Position numbers and translations under genes: made by a program. The notes beneath the pieces were generated by a model. It did not search any database, had not been told where the DNA came from, and worked only from the letters and a program-made list of their open reading frames with translations. 64,000 nucleotides of DNA from Chrysomallon squamiferum (lineage: Eukaryota > Mollusca > Gastropoda > Neomphalida > Peltospiridae), in contig CM022667.1 of assembly GCA_012295275.1 (NCBI GenBank), forward strand, positions 6,179,685-6,243,684. The letters are read 5' to 3'. Of this stretch, positions 1 to 12,080 are shown piece after piece (the stretch's first letter is position 1; each line of letters starts with the position of its first letter).

Positions 1-1239
1 TGGTTATTTACATGTGATTGACTGATTTGGAATTATGACTGATTAATAAACTTTAAAAGGTCCAAACATACTTTAGAATTGTTTTGGTAATTATTTTTTT
101 AGCATCAATCAGAACATCATGATCAATACACTACTATGCAGTAGCTGTAGTTGTATTTAAGTGGCAGTGAGATTCTGTAATTGTGTCAAAATATTTCAGC
201 AATTCACATGAAAATATGCAAAATATTTAATCAGTTTAAATCCTGATGGATTTGAAAATTATAACTGTAATTCTCAGTTTTTGTAGAGAAATAAACTACA
301 TCATTCATTTCACTTGGTGATCTTCTGATGACTTTAATGACTTTTTGCTCAGAGGTGTTTTTCTGTTTGACTTCTCATCTAGCACTGATTATTTTTCACT
401 TGATAATAATCCATTCACTTATATTTTGATCAACTACTTCTTATCTAACTTTGATGAAATTATTATTGATAAAGTGTCATTTGAAACGCTTTCATTTGAC
501 AGTGCTCTAATATACAACATATCCATTTCTAACTCTTGATTGTTTTGTTCTCTTTGTTTTTTTGTGCAACTCTTTGCCAAGCAGTGTAGTGTGTAACTTC
601 TCCTTCCTCTTTCTCATTTGATCTTCTTCAGTTGATGAAGAAATTAATCATGCTGTAAACATCCACATTGTTTTGAGGAGAAGACCTGTCCTAAATAACT
701 GACATTGTGTTTAGCACTAAAACTAAACCAAGGTTACTCAATAGTTTTTTTGGTAAAAATAAAAACAAAGACAGTTTCTCAGAAAAATGTAATATTGGTT
801 TTAAAGAATATTTTTTTCTGAGTCCACATTAAGCAAGTGAACGTTGTTTCCTTAATTTAATCTGTATTCTCCACTTAATATTTTTCTCTAATAAATAGTA
901 TGCATATCATTTTATTTATTTATCTTAATACACAAAGTCAGAACTCTTCAGTCCTGCAACAACCACTGCTGGAGTAAAATAATGATGTGATAGTGCAGAT
1001 AAAGCATTGCCAACTTTTGACACATTGCTACTTCTTGGGTCAGGATATGATATGTAGATAAAATTGTGCGCATGCCTATGTCCATAAAGTCTCTTTGCAA
1101 TTTTGAGAATGTATGACTTTGAAGCGCTATATAATAATATATTAATTAGTAAAATAATAACAACACACACACACACACAGTGTCTTATGATTCTGAAGTT
1201 TCTAAAATATATTTTCAGTTACATCATCAATCACATTAA
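1..1239. other. no gene recognised
   Basis: AT-rich sequence with short spurious reading frames. I see no domain, splice-flanked conserved exon or repeat family that I can name. A short CA run lies near 1160-1180. Confidence 0.5.
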
Positions 1240-1330
1240 CTAGGTTTAATGTATCTCCACAAAAAGAAATTTAGTGGAATGAAATCTGTAGATCATGGAG
1301 GCAGAGAAGTTGGTCCATCTGTTAGAAATT
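1240..1330 (-). mobile_element. mariner-like transposase fragment
   Basis: Read on the minus strand, this short stretch gives DGPTSLPP, a stop, then STDFIPLNFFLWRYIK. This matches the well-known transposase signature PPRSPDxxPxDFFLWGYxK around the third catalytic Asp of mariner-superfamily (DD34D-type) transposases. Only this end of the catalytic domain is visible. It has a stop codon and substitutions at the SPD position (STD), so it is a dead relic. No terminal repeats were found. Confidence 0.5.
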
Positions 1331-1865
1331 AATTTTTAGAGCAATATAACAAAATGTTTTCTACAGACACAATAAGCAGGTTCAGTAGGACTCGAAATCC
1401 ATGGGGTTTTAAACTGTAATTTTTACTGTTCAGTCATTTATCATATCAGTGTAATTAATTAATTTAAGAAATGTTTAAAAGTACTTGTCAACATGTAATC
1501 TCAAGGGTGAAAGAATGTATTTTGGTGATGTTGGTTAGCATGTCGTCTTCCTAAAGCCTTCACCAAGTAACTGTTTCTGGGGCTTAGTCCCATTTGGTCT
1601 AATTCTCAATTGATTGAACTGCTAAAATAACATTCGTCTTACTGACATGCATGCTGTTACCTCAGTTGTCATAGCAAACTATTCCAGATTATTTGGAAAC
1701 TGATTATTATTGCATACATTAGATAGTATGAGTGTCAGTTATTGTATAAAGTATGCAAGAATGATAAATATCGACATAATCCACGTACTAAATGTAATGA
1801 ATTCTGTAAATAACTAAAAAAGAAGGTATTAATCTAAAAAAATATATATTTTTACAAATAAATCA

Positions 1866-2480
1866 CCTCCGCTTCATGAGATGACCAATAAGGTCCAGGT
1901 ACTGCAGGGGTGTCTTGGTTATGTCAGTGAGCTGCTGCTTGAGGCGACTGACTCTACTGTCGAGATCTTGGTGGACCGACTCTCTTCCTCTGTGCAGCTC
2001 CAGCATTCAACTGCACCAACTTTGCACTTTTACATTTCTCTATCCCCTTGATCAAGTCCACAAATCTGTTTGGATCTTGATGAGGAAGCAGCCTGTTGAA
2101 TGGAAACCTTGCAGATTGTTGTTCATTCTTGAGGCAGCATTGGTGAAGTGATTCCACATGCAAAGAGGAAATCTTCCATCGTCATCCACTCATGTTGACA
2201 CCTTGTAATTGGTGAATTCAACAGATCTGGGTACTGCTGGGGTGGTGCTCTCTTTCTCATTGTCCTAACAAACTTCATGGCAGTTTAATTAATCGGAGCA
2301 TAGTCATAACCGAAGTTGTTTCTAACAAAACCATCAACTGTGGTGATCTTGCCGACACAAGGCCGTTTGGTGCATCTCCGGTATGTGGTTTCTTCATTAA
2401 CACAATTTTGACTGTATGTATAACCATCTAACCTATGATGTTTATCCCATGATTTGTCTGCACAACATCTACTTTGCATA
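1866..2480 (-). mobile_element. FLYWCH / MULE-type transposon relic
   Basis: The minus strand from 2479 to 2285 encodes a FLYWCH-type zinc-finger-like segment: RLDGYTYSQNCVN, TTYRRCTKRPCVGKITT, then GYDYAP where such domains usually have HxH. Below 2285 the relic resumes with VPRSVEFTNYKVST and MWNHFTNAASRMNNNLQGFH, and ends near QQLTDITKTPLQYLDL. These segments fit the C-terminal part of FLYWCH-containing MULE-like transposases. The catalytic core that should lie between them is absent, and stops and frameshifts break the rest. It is therefore a deleted, non-coding transposon copy. Family assignment rests on motif recognition only. Confidence 0.55.
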
Positions 2481-3860
2481 AACCCACCATTCTAAGAATG
2501 ATAAATGTGATTTATTTTGTTTTTCAAAAAACATTGTGTGTACTCAAGCGGTCATGGAGAACATATATTGGTAAATAAACCATTGTCAGTCTCTAATGAA
2601 AGTTTGTATACAGAATTTTATTCACAAAAGGCCATAGAGAATTTATGAAAAACTATGAAGAAGCCATGTTCATTACAAAAACAGATAATCAGATTTATGT
2701 ACTTTGGGAAATAAACCATTGTCCATCTATAATCAAAACTTGTGTTTTGGTAGACAAGTTGTTTCGACCAAATGGGACAACCCCACATCCAGAGATGTTT
2801 TTGAAACTGAATATCCTTAGGATTTTGTATTTATATTTTATGTGGAAGGATCGTAGTCTGGACATTTGTAGCCGTGCCATATGCTAGGAGTGCGTTTTGC
2901 AGAGAAGAGCATTCACTACTCAGCTGTCATATATTAGTTAATACACTGCTGTATTTGACTGATTTCCATATAGTCTTTATGGTGACCTTTGTCTTTATTG
3001 AATCTGCTTTACATGGGGTATGGAAAAAATGGCACTGAAAAAATGGCATAGGAAAAAATGGCACCTTATTTATTTTTTCTATATAGTTGCTTTAAGAAAC
3101 ACTAAAAAGTACTTGTGAAAATACAGTTTATTCATGCAAAAATGTTACATACATGTATGTATTACAAATATTACACATCTACACATACATATACACATAT
3201 ATACATACATACATATATATAGGAAATTTTAATAGGAACTTCTTATGATATTGATAGTCACAGCAAGCATTCGATATTTACTTAATAATTTCCAAGTAAA
3301 TGTGAATGCCAAACTGTTTAAAGCAGAACCCAGAACAAGACCCTTATTCTTGATTCTTGTTTCCATAGCAGCATGGCAGGTGAGAAGAATACCAGATGAA
3401 TGGAATAAAGATGTAATAATGAGGTTCAAACAAAACAAAGTATTAAGCAGTATCAATAATTATGTGGAAACATCCCATCCTTTTATCAGTACCAAAAAGA
3501 AGTAAAAAAAATAATCCTGTGCAAAAACCAAAACATGCAGTCAAAAACATCTTCACAAATGTGGATTCTCTCACATCACTGAACAATGCTCTGAGTGCAG
3601 CTGTTTTATCACTGATGCCTTTAGAAAAGCTTTTAATAGCAGAAGAAAGGTAAATTCTGTAGTGAATATGGTGGGTTTCCTCTTCAGTTATGAAGATCTA
3701 TAAAAACACTTAAAATTCAGCTGCAGATCAGTGTTTCAGCTAGACTTAATAAATAGGGTGAAGTGACTTTTCTGTCTAGTCATTTGGTGAGAAACTTTAG
3801 GGAGAAATTATGTTTTGTGGAGAAGAAAAGAGACAGTAAGCCATATGTGTTGTGTCCAGT
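2481..3860. other. no gene recognised
   Basis: Several overlapping reading frames of 60-90 codons occur on both strands (for example 2645-2887 and 3245-3505). None has a recognisable domain or splice context. A short tandem of ATGGCAC-like units lies near 3025-3065, and ACATA-type simple repeats near 3150-3225. Confidence 0.45.
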
Positions 3861-3943
3861 AATTGGTTCAAATGTAACTATCTGCTTCTACCTATTGTTA
3901 TGCCATTTTAAGATTATAAAGTGAGTTATATCATTACAGTCAC
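3861..3943 (+). repeat. 83-bp direct repeat, copy 1
   Basis: This segment, starting AATTGGTTCAAATGTAACTA and ending before TGGAAGG, recurs at 4259-4341 with only a few mismatches. It is a direct repeat with about 315 bp between the copies. Its origin is unknown: either a short interspersed element fragment or a local duplication. Confidence 0.8.
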
Positions 3944-4258
3944 TGGAAGGCCTCCTAGAAATTTCATTATTTTAAATTATAAAGCATTTTTAAAATAATT
4001 TATAAATAAAATAAAAGACAAGTGTATAAGACTATCATTGTTAATATCAGAATCTGTTTCAGCAGTAAAATGTGTAGGAAACATTTCCTTTTTTAGTGGC
4101 TTAATGAGATGGTGCTGAATTTGATCAAGAAATGAGATCAAATTTGCTGATAATGTCAACCATGCACTTGACATCATTTTTCAACACAAACGTTGCCAGT
4201 TAGTCATTGGTAGCAGTCTTTATATTGGAAACAACCGATTGTACACACTGTGAGCACT

Positions 4259-4341
4259 AATTGGTTGAAATGTAACTATCTGCTGCTACCTATTGTTATG
4301 CTATTTTAAGATTATAAAGTGAGTTATATCACTGCGGTCAC
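4259..4341 (+). repeat. 83-bp direct repeat, copy 2
   Basis: Second copy of the repeat at 3861-3943, same orientation. The interval between the copies shows no gene. Confidence 0.8.
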
Positions 4342-5845
4342 ATGATATCAAGAAGAGCCATGTGAATCTTAATGATCACGAACAACATACCCTGCCAACC
4401 TTCACCATATTTGCATTGTATTTGACTCTGAGCTATTATGGGATATGTTCCAACAAACAATAGATCTTACATGTTAGTATAAACGCAGTAGGAAGGCTGG
4501 ACACTGAATTTAAAATGTAAACAATAAAACATTTCTCTGTAAAGAGAAATTACATAATCTATCTCTGCTGATTGGTATTAGGTAGCGGGTAACCTTTGAA
4601 CCTATGCAGTACATCATTGCTCAACAATGAGTCACCGAATTTTAAAAATACATTCAGAATTTAGTTTATTATTGAGTTTTCAACACCACAGTTTTAGTTT
4701 TTAGTTCAAGAGTTTTGCAACATTTGAAGAGACAGATGAAAACAAAGGTTGTTGCAAATGCAGAATGGGTGCTAATGGAATATTTGATAATGAATTAGCG
4801 AATGTGAAATTGCTGCGTTCGAATGGATCAGATACTGGCAGTGAAGCAGCGAATGTCATTTCAGGATGAAATGAAAGTTGACAGCTGGATAGCAATGTTA
4901 CTGAAAATTACGCCAAGCTCAAGCTTGATTGTATTTACGTAATCACTTGCAGTTGTTTTGATCCAGCCACCTGCTGCTTTACCTACAGCAGAACCACTTA
5001 CAGGTTTTAATATACACTGACAGTGGTATTTGTTCAGAGTTTGCCATTGGCACAGTCTAAGCTACATCATTTCAGAGCAACAACAGCAAGAACTTTACCA
5101 GAAAATGAAGAACTGCTGCCAGAAGCACGTCAAGAAATTAAAAGAGTAGTAATTGGGTCTTGATGTTTCAAACTGAGTACATAGGTAATTTCTGAGCATA
5201 CTGTAGTGTGTTTTGGGGGTTTTGTTTTATTTTTATTTAATACAGTACATTTGTCAGGAATATTTCAAAGTGTACAGTAGTAAGTATATAATTACCCCAT
5301 ACTGTACATGTTATAATGGTCTTCCATTGCATCAATTTCACCTTGATAGGGTCTGCCTTTATGCCGAAAATTTATGTAAACACTTGATTAAAATTTTGCA
5401 AAATTGCTTTAAAAATCAAGAATTTAGTGGCAAGTACAAAGTAAATATTTCTGCTTGGTGTTTTTTTTTAAGGACTCACTAAAATCATCTTTAACTCATG
5501 ATTATCCTACTTAATCCTGATTTTAATCTGTTACTAGGCTACAAGTTGTCTACAGATGCCAACCTGTTTAGTTTTAATTTTAAATTAAAGATCACTTTAA
5601 AATCAACATTTCTCCTTTCATTTATGATATAATTTGAACCTGTGAATTTCCAGATTTTTAAATATGAAATAAATGTTTTATTTCTTCTAAATTTACATGA
5701 GCATAAACAAAATTAAAAAAGTATGTTAAAAGCAAATTTAGCAAATAAAAACAGGTACATATTAATTAATTGGTTTCTGTTTGTTTGTGTGTGTGTGATC
5801 TTTTATATTCAGTTTTTCACTTTTTTCATTTTTATTTTTTTCTAG
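4342..5845. other. no gene recognised; possible 5' intron of gene A
   Basis: Nothing recognisable apart from small open frames. The Ig-V exon at 5846 enters in phase 1, so a signal-peptide exon should lie upstream. I could not identify one in this interval. It may be further left, absent, or too diverged to see. Confidence 0.4.
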
Positions 5846-6190
5846 GTTATTCTCTGGTTATGTCTGGCTCTCAAAATCAGGAATCATTCATGCTTGTCTG
5901 TACAGTAAAAGATGCTGTTGGACTTGATGACCTTATAATGTTTAACAGGAAGACAACAGAAGGTAGTTTTACATTACTAAGCCAAAGTTGTTCTGACTGT
6001 TTTGTGTTTAGTCACCCACCAGCTGGTTATGCTGCAAGATGTGGAGCAGGAACAGGAGACACAGCATCACAGACTAAGAACTATACTTTGACAATCAACA
6101 AAGTTGAAGCTGTAGATGAAACAATTTGGTGGTGTTCACTACAAACAGATACAACAACACAAATCAGCAAGTACAGACTGATATTTGTCC
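5846..6190 (+). CDS. Gene A exon: V-like Ig domain
   Basis: A 345-bp exon with a clear acceptor (TTTTTTCTAG) and donor (GTAAGT), phase 1 at both ends, encoding about 115 residues. It reads GYSLVMSGSQN, then the first core Cys in FMLVCTVKD, and DDLIMFNRK. The second core Cys is in IWWCSLQ, near the end, where Ig F strands have YxC. Four extra Cys residues lie between. It is a paralogue of the exon at 29198-29539, which shares GxSLVxSGS and WWCSL. A symmetrical phase-1 exon holding one extracellular Ig domain is typical of animal Ig receptors. No lesion is visible here. The partners on the same strand start at 14494, after an 8.3-kb intron loaded with transposons. Exon and Ig call are firm; its membership of the downstream gene is inferred. 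Confidence 0.85.
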
Positions 6191-7520
6191 GTAAGTTATG
6201 TGTATTTCAGTTTTGTTCATTAATAATAGTGTGATAAAGACATATAATATTTGTATTGCAAAATCCTTTTAAGCTTTAAGACTTTATATCAGCAACGATC
6301 AGTATCCAGCAGAGATTCATTTTATTAAAATTCATAGTCGATTATCATGCATTTCATCCCTCAGATAAGAAAACAAAAAGCTACTGAACACACAAGGAAA
6401 ATAGCAAATTAAATTTATACTTTAATTATCTTTTTATTTGTTTTAGTTGAAAAATTGCATTTAATTTTGGTTTAAAAATGATCTTCATTCCAGCAGTAAT
6501 GCATCGTCCACCATTCTGCATTGTTATTTGCTGACTCTCTCAAGCAGTGTCTCTTAGTGGCATTGCCCAATCATTCCTCACATTGATATTGAAATCTGTG
6601 ATATAAAAGAAACTACGTCAGTAATTTATGCAGTTCTAGAAAAGACAGCAGATTTAAAGATGATAGAAGTTGAAGTCAAGACTGTATTTCATTCGTCTTG
6701 ACATTAGGGCCATTCCAATGACTGGGTCCATAAGATTGACAAATCAAATGCTGTTATATTTGACTGGTATAGAGACAAAATTAAATACAGAGGGAAAGGT
6801 CATCTGAAAAGATTATGATTCTAAATCCCTGTTTGGTTTCGTAATTCAGGAGCTCAGGAGAGGGGAAAATAAAACATCTAGACTTTTTTTGGTTTTGCCT
6901 AGTTTTTCAGCTAATTTTTTGAAGATGTACTCTATCCCTAATAATGAAAGATGGCAATAGTTATGAAATTGTTGAACAGTTTAATCATAGCAAAATGAAA
7001 CTGTTTATTAGCAATATCTTCATTTATGTTGACAAATACAACAATAGTTTTTAACCCCCATAAATAGTTTCTTAATAAGACTGGTAAATGTTCATCACTC
7101 TATGTGAATGATTCATTATTTATTTCATTCTATTGTTTTGGTATTATTTAGTCTCAGAATAGTATAAATTTGATTTTAGTGGGTAAATGTTATTATTTTT
7201 CAGACATTTTAGAATTTCAAACATTTTTTTTTCTTTTAATGTACATTTTTGTTCTTTTATTCTGTGTCGGTCAAATAAATAAATAAACAAAGAAAACCAT
7301 ACACAATAGCTAAATCTTCCAGCTTTCAGAAAATATAAAACTTGTTGGAGCTGTTACTTGTTGGTATCTAACACAATTATCTAACCCAAATTTGAGTTCA
7401 GCATATTATAAACATACTTACAACACAGAAACGTTGTTAAGTTTACAATAATTTATTAAATATTCAAATCTGTAATTGAGCTTTTAATTGTTTATTGCCA
7501 GATTGCCAGTACTGGCTTAC
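6191..7520 (+). other. putative intron of gene A
   Basis: No further Ig exon or named repeat was seen. The sequence is AT-rich and unstructured apart from short homopolymers. Confidence 0.5.
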
Positions 7521-9135
7521 TGTTTTGACCCTGTAAATCACGTAACCTTTAGATGACCTTTATTGAAATTTAATCTGCCACATGTTAACTAAAACATATA
7601 AACATTTTCTGGGTGTAATATTTTTTGTTTAGCCATAATGTAGATGCACACCTGCATCGATGATTGATACAAAACATTATAATGTACACATTCTACATGT
7701 ATACACTGCTCTGCGACCAAAAACTCATCCTTGGAGTTAAAACCCACCTGACATGTGTCAAGGAATGCTTGAAGGATATGAAGAGATGCCAAATGGCACA
7801 CCATGTTCTACACAATGAAGCTCAAAGGGTTAAGAGGAAGTTGGATAAAATGTTAGGTATGTAAGCACTATTTTTTCTTCATAAAACCTATTAAGTCATT
7901 TTATCATTTCATATGGCCTTGCCAATGGTTTTGAACAAGGTTTCAATCAACTACAGTACAACCCAGTCTGAAACCAGGCTTCATCCAGTGATGTACTGCT
8001 TAATGTATTTGTACACCCAATCTTCAGCACAGAGTTTGAACAAGGTCTACCATGACACTGATTAACTGTGATTTGTACTTGAAAAGTATGACCTAAATGC
8101 TCAAGGCGTATGGGCCTTTGGCAATGTCACATGTACTCTGCTACCATTTTATGACCTACTTAACTTTACTGAAAGGGTTTCAGGGTTTGATTTGATATTT
8201 AGGAAAGCACTGACTTTGTTCTATTGAATTGAAGGTGCAGGCCAATACTGAAAATCCTTATTTCTTCCAGGGCTAACTGCAGCTTTTACTCTCCTGAAAA
8301 TGTGTGTTATCAACACCATCATATCAAAAAGGAGTTGTTGTGAAAGCGTATTGAAAACTGAGGAAGTCAAACTCCTCACTCTTCAACGTGGGATCAAAAC
8401 ACGGGACATCAAGAGTATCTGTTCACATCATGAACAAGAACTTTTGATCAAGTTTTCAACATTGCAGGAAAAGTGTTGTGATCCCCTTAACTGCCATCCT
8501 AAGCAAGCACGCACTAGATCTTTAAGAATTGTTAGCATGGGCACTTACAAATGCTCAGGAATATGTTGGAGGAGTTAGAAGAGAAATTTAACAAGTCCGA
8601 ATCCTACCCAGAGCATGTGCAAATCTTGACTTTGTCCCTTTACCATTGAAAGGACAATGAATGAATTTGAAACATTCAGGTTTTAGTTAATCAGATGTTA
8701 ATGGCAGAAAAGGTGTTATTTTCATGGACGTGCATTTTTTAAATCTATATTGTGGCTAAACAAAAAATATTACACCCAGGAAACTTTTATGTTTTAGTTA
8801 ACATTTGGGAGATTAAATTTCAATGAAGGTCAACTCGAGGTTACGTGATCCACAAGGTCAATTTCAAGGTCATAACAAAGGTCAAAAGGTAAGAGACCCC
8901 CAATAATGGCAGATTTTATGAAGATTGGCCCAGTAGTTCCTGAGATACGAGGGTTCAAAGGTTGGTGGTCACGCCCATATTTGCCAAAAAATTTAAGTCC
9001 GATTGGCCTAAAATTTCAGATTTGGTGCTGTGGGATTCCAGTCAACAAGTATACCAAATTTTATAAAAATCTGAGACAGTTTAACCCATTGTGTGATTTG
9101 ACACGGAATGACCCCTTTATATGGTACTTGTGAAG
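7521..9135. mobile_element. inverted-repeat element or two facing repeat copies
   Basis: The stretch about 7530-7680 (CATGTTAACTAAAACATATA, TTTTTTGTTTAGCC) reappears in reverse complement at about 8725-8860. The inverted copies of about 120-150 bp flank roughly 1 kb. The same sequence occurs near 46905-47270 and 59670-59995, so this is an interspersed family. Between the arms are degenerate coding scraps, including KRCQMAHHVLHNEAQRVKRK and a Cys-rich KCCDPLNCHPKQARTRSLRI (around 8455-8540, plus strand). I cannot name the family. It could be a DNA transposon with long terminal inverted repeats or two independent insertions in opposite orientation. The right part (8840-8890) is rich in AAGGTCA motifs. 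Confidence 0.5.
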
Positions 9136-9328
9136 AAACAAAAAGGTGAAAAAAAAAATAAAAAATAATAAAATGTCACTGCACAAACATTAAGATTATA
9201 TTATGTATAGATGATATAGCATCTTCTTAGACTAATTAAAATTCTACATTTAATCACCAGTTTCTTTGTTATGGTTATTTGTTGGAAGTATAAAAAAAAA
9301 AAAAAAAAAAAAAGAAAAAATAAATAAA

Positions 9329-9377
<49 letters not shown>

Positions 9378-10100
9378 AAAATAACAATAGCTATAATTTT
9401 ATGTATTGGTATCAATACAGTGTTTTTTTAATTTTACTTACAAATCAAACGGATTGCATTTGTGAAAATTTCAGTGACATATAAATATCAATAATAATAG
9501 AAAAATAATTGTAGAAGTATAATCAAATTAAATAATTGTTAAATTTCATTGTAGAAACATTTGAATTATGTGTAGATTAAACAAAAGAAAAAACAAAAAA
9601 ATAAATGATTGTGAAAGCAAACACAGTAATGCAGATAACCCATCAGTCAGATTAGCACTAGATTTCGCATTCTGCTGGATTAAAGCAAGATTATTGCATA
9701 AACAGTAATCCTTTTTGTTACACTTAGAATAGAAATTAGGCTACAATTACATTTAAACTTGATAGTTTGGTCAATGAAATTAAGAAAAGCTTTTTAGTTA
9801 TTACCACTGATCATGTTTACATATCTGTGATTTAAGTCAACCCTGTTTAGATTTTGCTGTTAAATGTTTCCAGTGAATTTTGAGAATACCAACATCTGAC
9901 AAGATTAATATACTGAAACAAAAACCACTACATTATATTCGTATGATGTTTTTTTTTTTTTTTTTTGTAAAGTAATGCATTCACAAGAATGTGTTATGTG
10001 TAGATAGGTATGAATATATATGTATATATGAGGTTAAGTGTATATGGGGAATATTTTAGTAAAACCTGAATCCCAAACATTTATTACCATCAGAAGTTTA
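9136..10100. repeat. A-rich and AAAT microsatellite region
   Basis: This region contains a poly-A run (about 9291-9320) followed by an AAAT tandem tract (about 9322-9376) and a poly-T run (about 9950-9966). No coding signal is visible. It lies inside the long putative intron of gene A. Confidence 0.7.
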
Positions 10101-10129
10101 GAAAATAAATGTCAACAGTGCTGATCTCT

Positions 10130-10880
10130 ATGCCTGACTGGATAAAAGGTACCTTACTCCAACCTTATGTGTGTTTGCACCAGCAGCATTGATGACAGCA
10201 GTACTTTGGTGTCATACTTCTAATGAGAGCATTAATCTCAGGAACAGTAATTACATTCAATTGCCGGTTCAGAAGACTTTGTCAGTCATGGATACTAAGG
10301 ATATGAGGATGGTTTTTTCCTACCCTATGGCCCAGTAGGTTCCATGCATGCTCACTTGGGGACAAGTCAGGAATGCCGACCCAGAGCATGACACTGCCAC
10401 CACTATATTGGTCGTGCTCAATGACATTATCTGCATCATGTTGTTATCCCTGTCGCCTCCATATACGACGCCTACCATTAGCAAACCAAACAGAAAACCT
10501 GTATTCGTCTGTGTTGCCAGTGTTGGTGCATTCTGGCCAATCTCAGACATTCCTGAATATGATGCGATGTGCCTGTAATCCAGGAGCATGGTGTCAGTTA
10601 CAGACGGTTTGAGCATGAATTCTAGTGCCTGTGGTTTTCTGAAAAGTATGGGCTAAATGTGGAACACTTTTGAACCTGTAACATCAAAATGACATCCCTA
10701 AATACCTATTTTTCCTTGAAGTAGTTAATTGTGGTCTACCAGAACATGGTTGATCTCGCACTTGCCCAGTTTGATGTACATGTTGCCAGAGTTCCAATAT
10801 GGCATTGGCATGAACACAAAAGTACTGAGCGACATCTGTATTAACTTTAACCTGTCTTTTATTATTGTGTTTATTCAATA
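10130..10880 (-). mobile_element. Tc1-like transposon relic
   Basis: Three parts of a Tc1-superfamily transposase can be followed in order on the minus strand. At 10878-10684 is a helix-turn-helix/GRPR region (ILELWQHVHQTGQVRD, CSGRPQLTT). At 10616-10320 is a core fragment (DTMLLDYRHIASYSGMSEI, FLFGLLMVGVVYGGDRDN). At about 10280-10150 is a C-terminal fragment (VPEINALIRSMTPKY followed, with a frameshift, by VINAAGANTH). The pieces lie in different frames, so it is dead. Terminal inverted repeats were not located. Confidence 0.6.
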
Positions 10881-12080
10881 TTCTATAGTAACGACTTAAT
10901 CAAATGATTTTTAAACACTATACAGCAAAAATACAATTTATTTTTATTTTTTGTATGTGTGTTTTTTAAAAAATAAAAATTATAGTTATTTTGAAGGCAA
11001 GCAAATCATCTTTTATTTCAAAGAAATAATAATGTATATTGTTGCCCATGTATGTAAACTTAAAACATTTTCTCCAACTTTTTTTAATTGCAAAGTCTTC
11101 TTGTCCTCAAATCTGGTTAGGGACCCTTCGTTTGTGTGTTTTTTTATTGTTATATTTTGTTTGTTTTCATAATGTTCCTTTCCTCTCGATGCCCTAAGCA
11201 TGTTGTTATTTTGTTTAATGGTTAATCCAGCCCTGTCAATATGTATAAAGATGTTAAAGCAATAATGGCTTCAATAGTTCAGTTGTGAGACATTGCTGAT
11301 AATTGAAAGTTCAAGGATTTGTCTTCCAGGACTGAAATACGAGTTCAAAACAATTTTCCATCAAGATTAGCACTCTCCAAGATAGAAATGTCATATAGAC
11401 ATGAAAGTTATTTTCCAAGTTTATTTATATTTTGACCTTCACAGAGTCTCACCTTAAAACAGATTGTTGTTCAGAATTTCTACAAAACTTTCAGATATTG
11501 ACCAAATTCCAGATTCCAAAATGGGTCAATTGATGCAGTTGGTTCAAGCTGTGTTCCAAATTGATACTAGATAATTGTTATCTGTAGGAACAGAAATTTT
11601 TGTATATATCTGGTTTCCTTGCACTGTTGAGTCTTGGCATTAGTGATGTTCTTCATTTTTCCAGTTTTTATGTTTCTAGAGATGTTTTGATCACAAGACA
11701 ATACTAAATATTGCCATCCATAAAGAGGTGGCTTTGTCACTCCTATCAGTTCATTTCTCTTATAAATAATTTCAGTAACTACCCTTCCTTCTGTTTTATG
11801 TGATTCATGCTCTGTTTATATTTTCATCATGCTGTGATTATCATTAATATTTTCATGTGGGAAGATAATGATAATTTTCATTTGTAGCACATCAGAAATA
11901 TTGGTGCAGAGATTCAATGTGACAGTGCTGCACAGCACAGAGTTAACAATGGGTTGGCTACAAAGGACCTTGTTGATTCTGTATATAATTGTTTCCTATG
12001 TGGCTATTCTATTTTATAAGTGATATCATATTTGCAGGGTTTTTCACTATTTGAGGTAATGTTTCATTTAAAAATAAATA
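10881..12080. other. putative intron of gene A; nothing recognised
   Basis: AT-rich sequence with only small chance reading frames on both strands. No domain, splice-flanked conserved segment or repeat family was recognised. Confidence 0.4.

Noticed and set aside
925-1176. 83-codon minus-strand frame with HRHAHNFIYISYPDPR
   Set aside because: No domain recognised; it overlaps a CA repeat and has no splice or promoter support.
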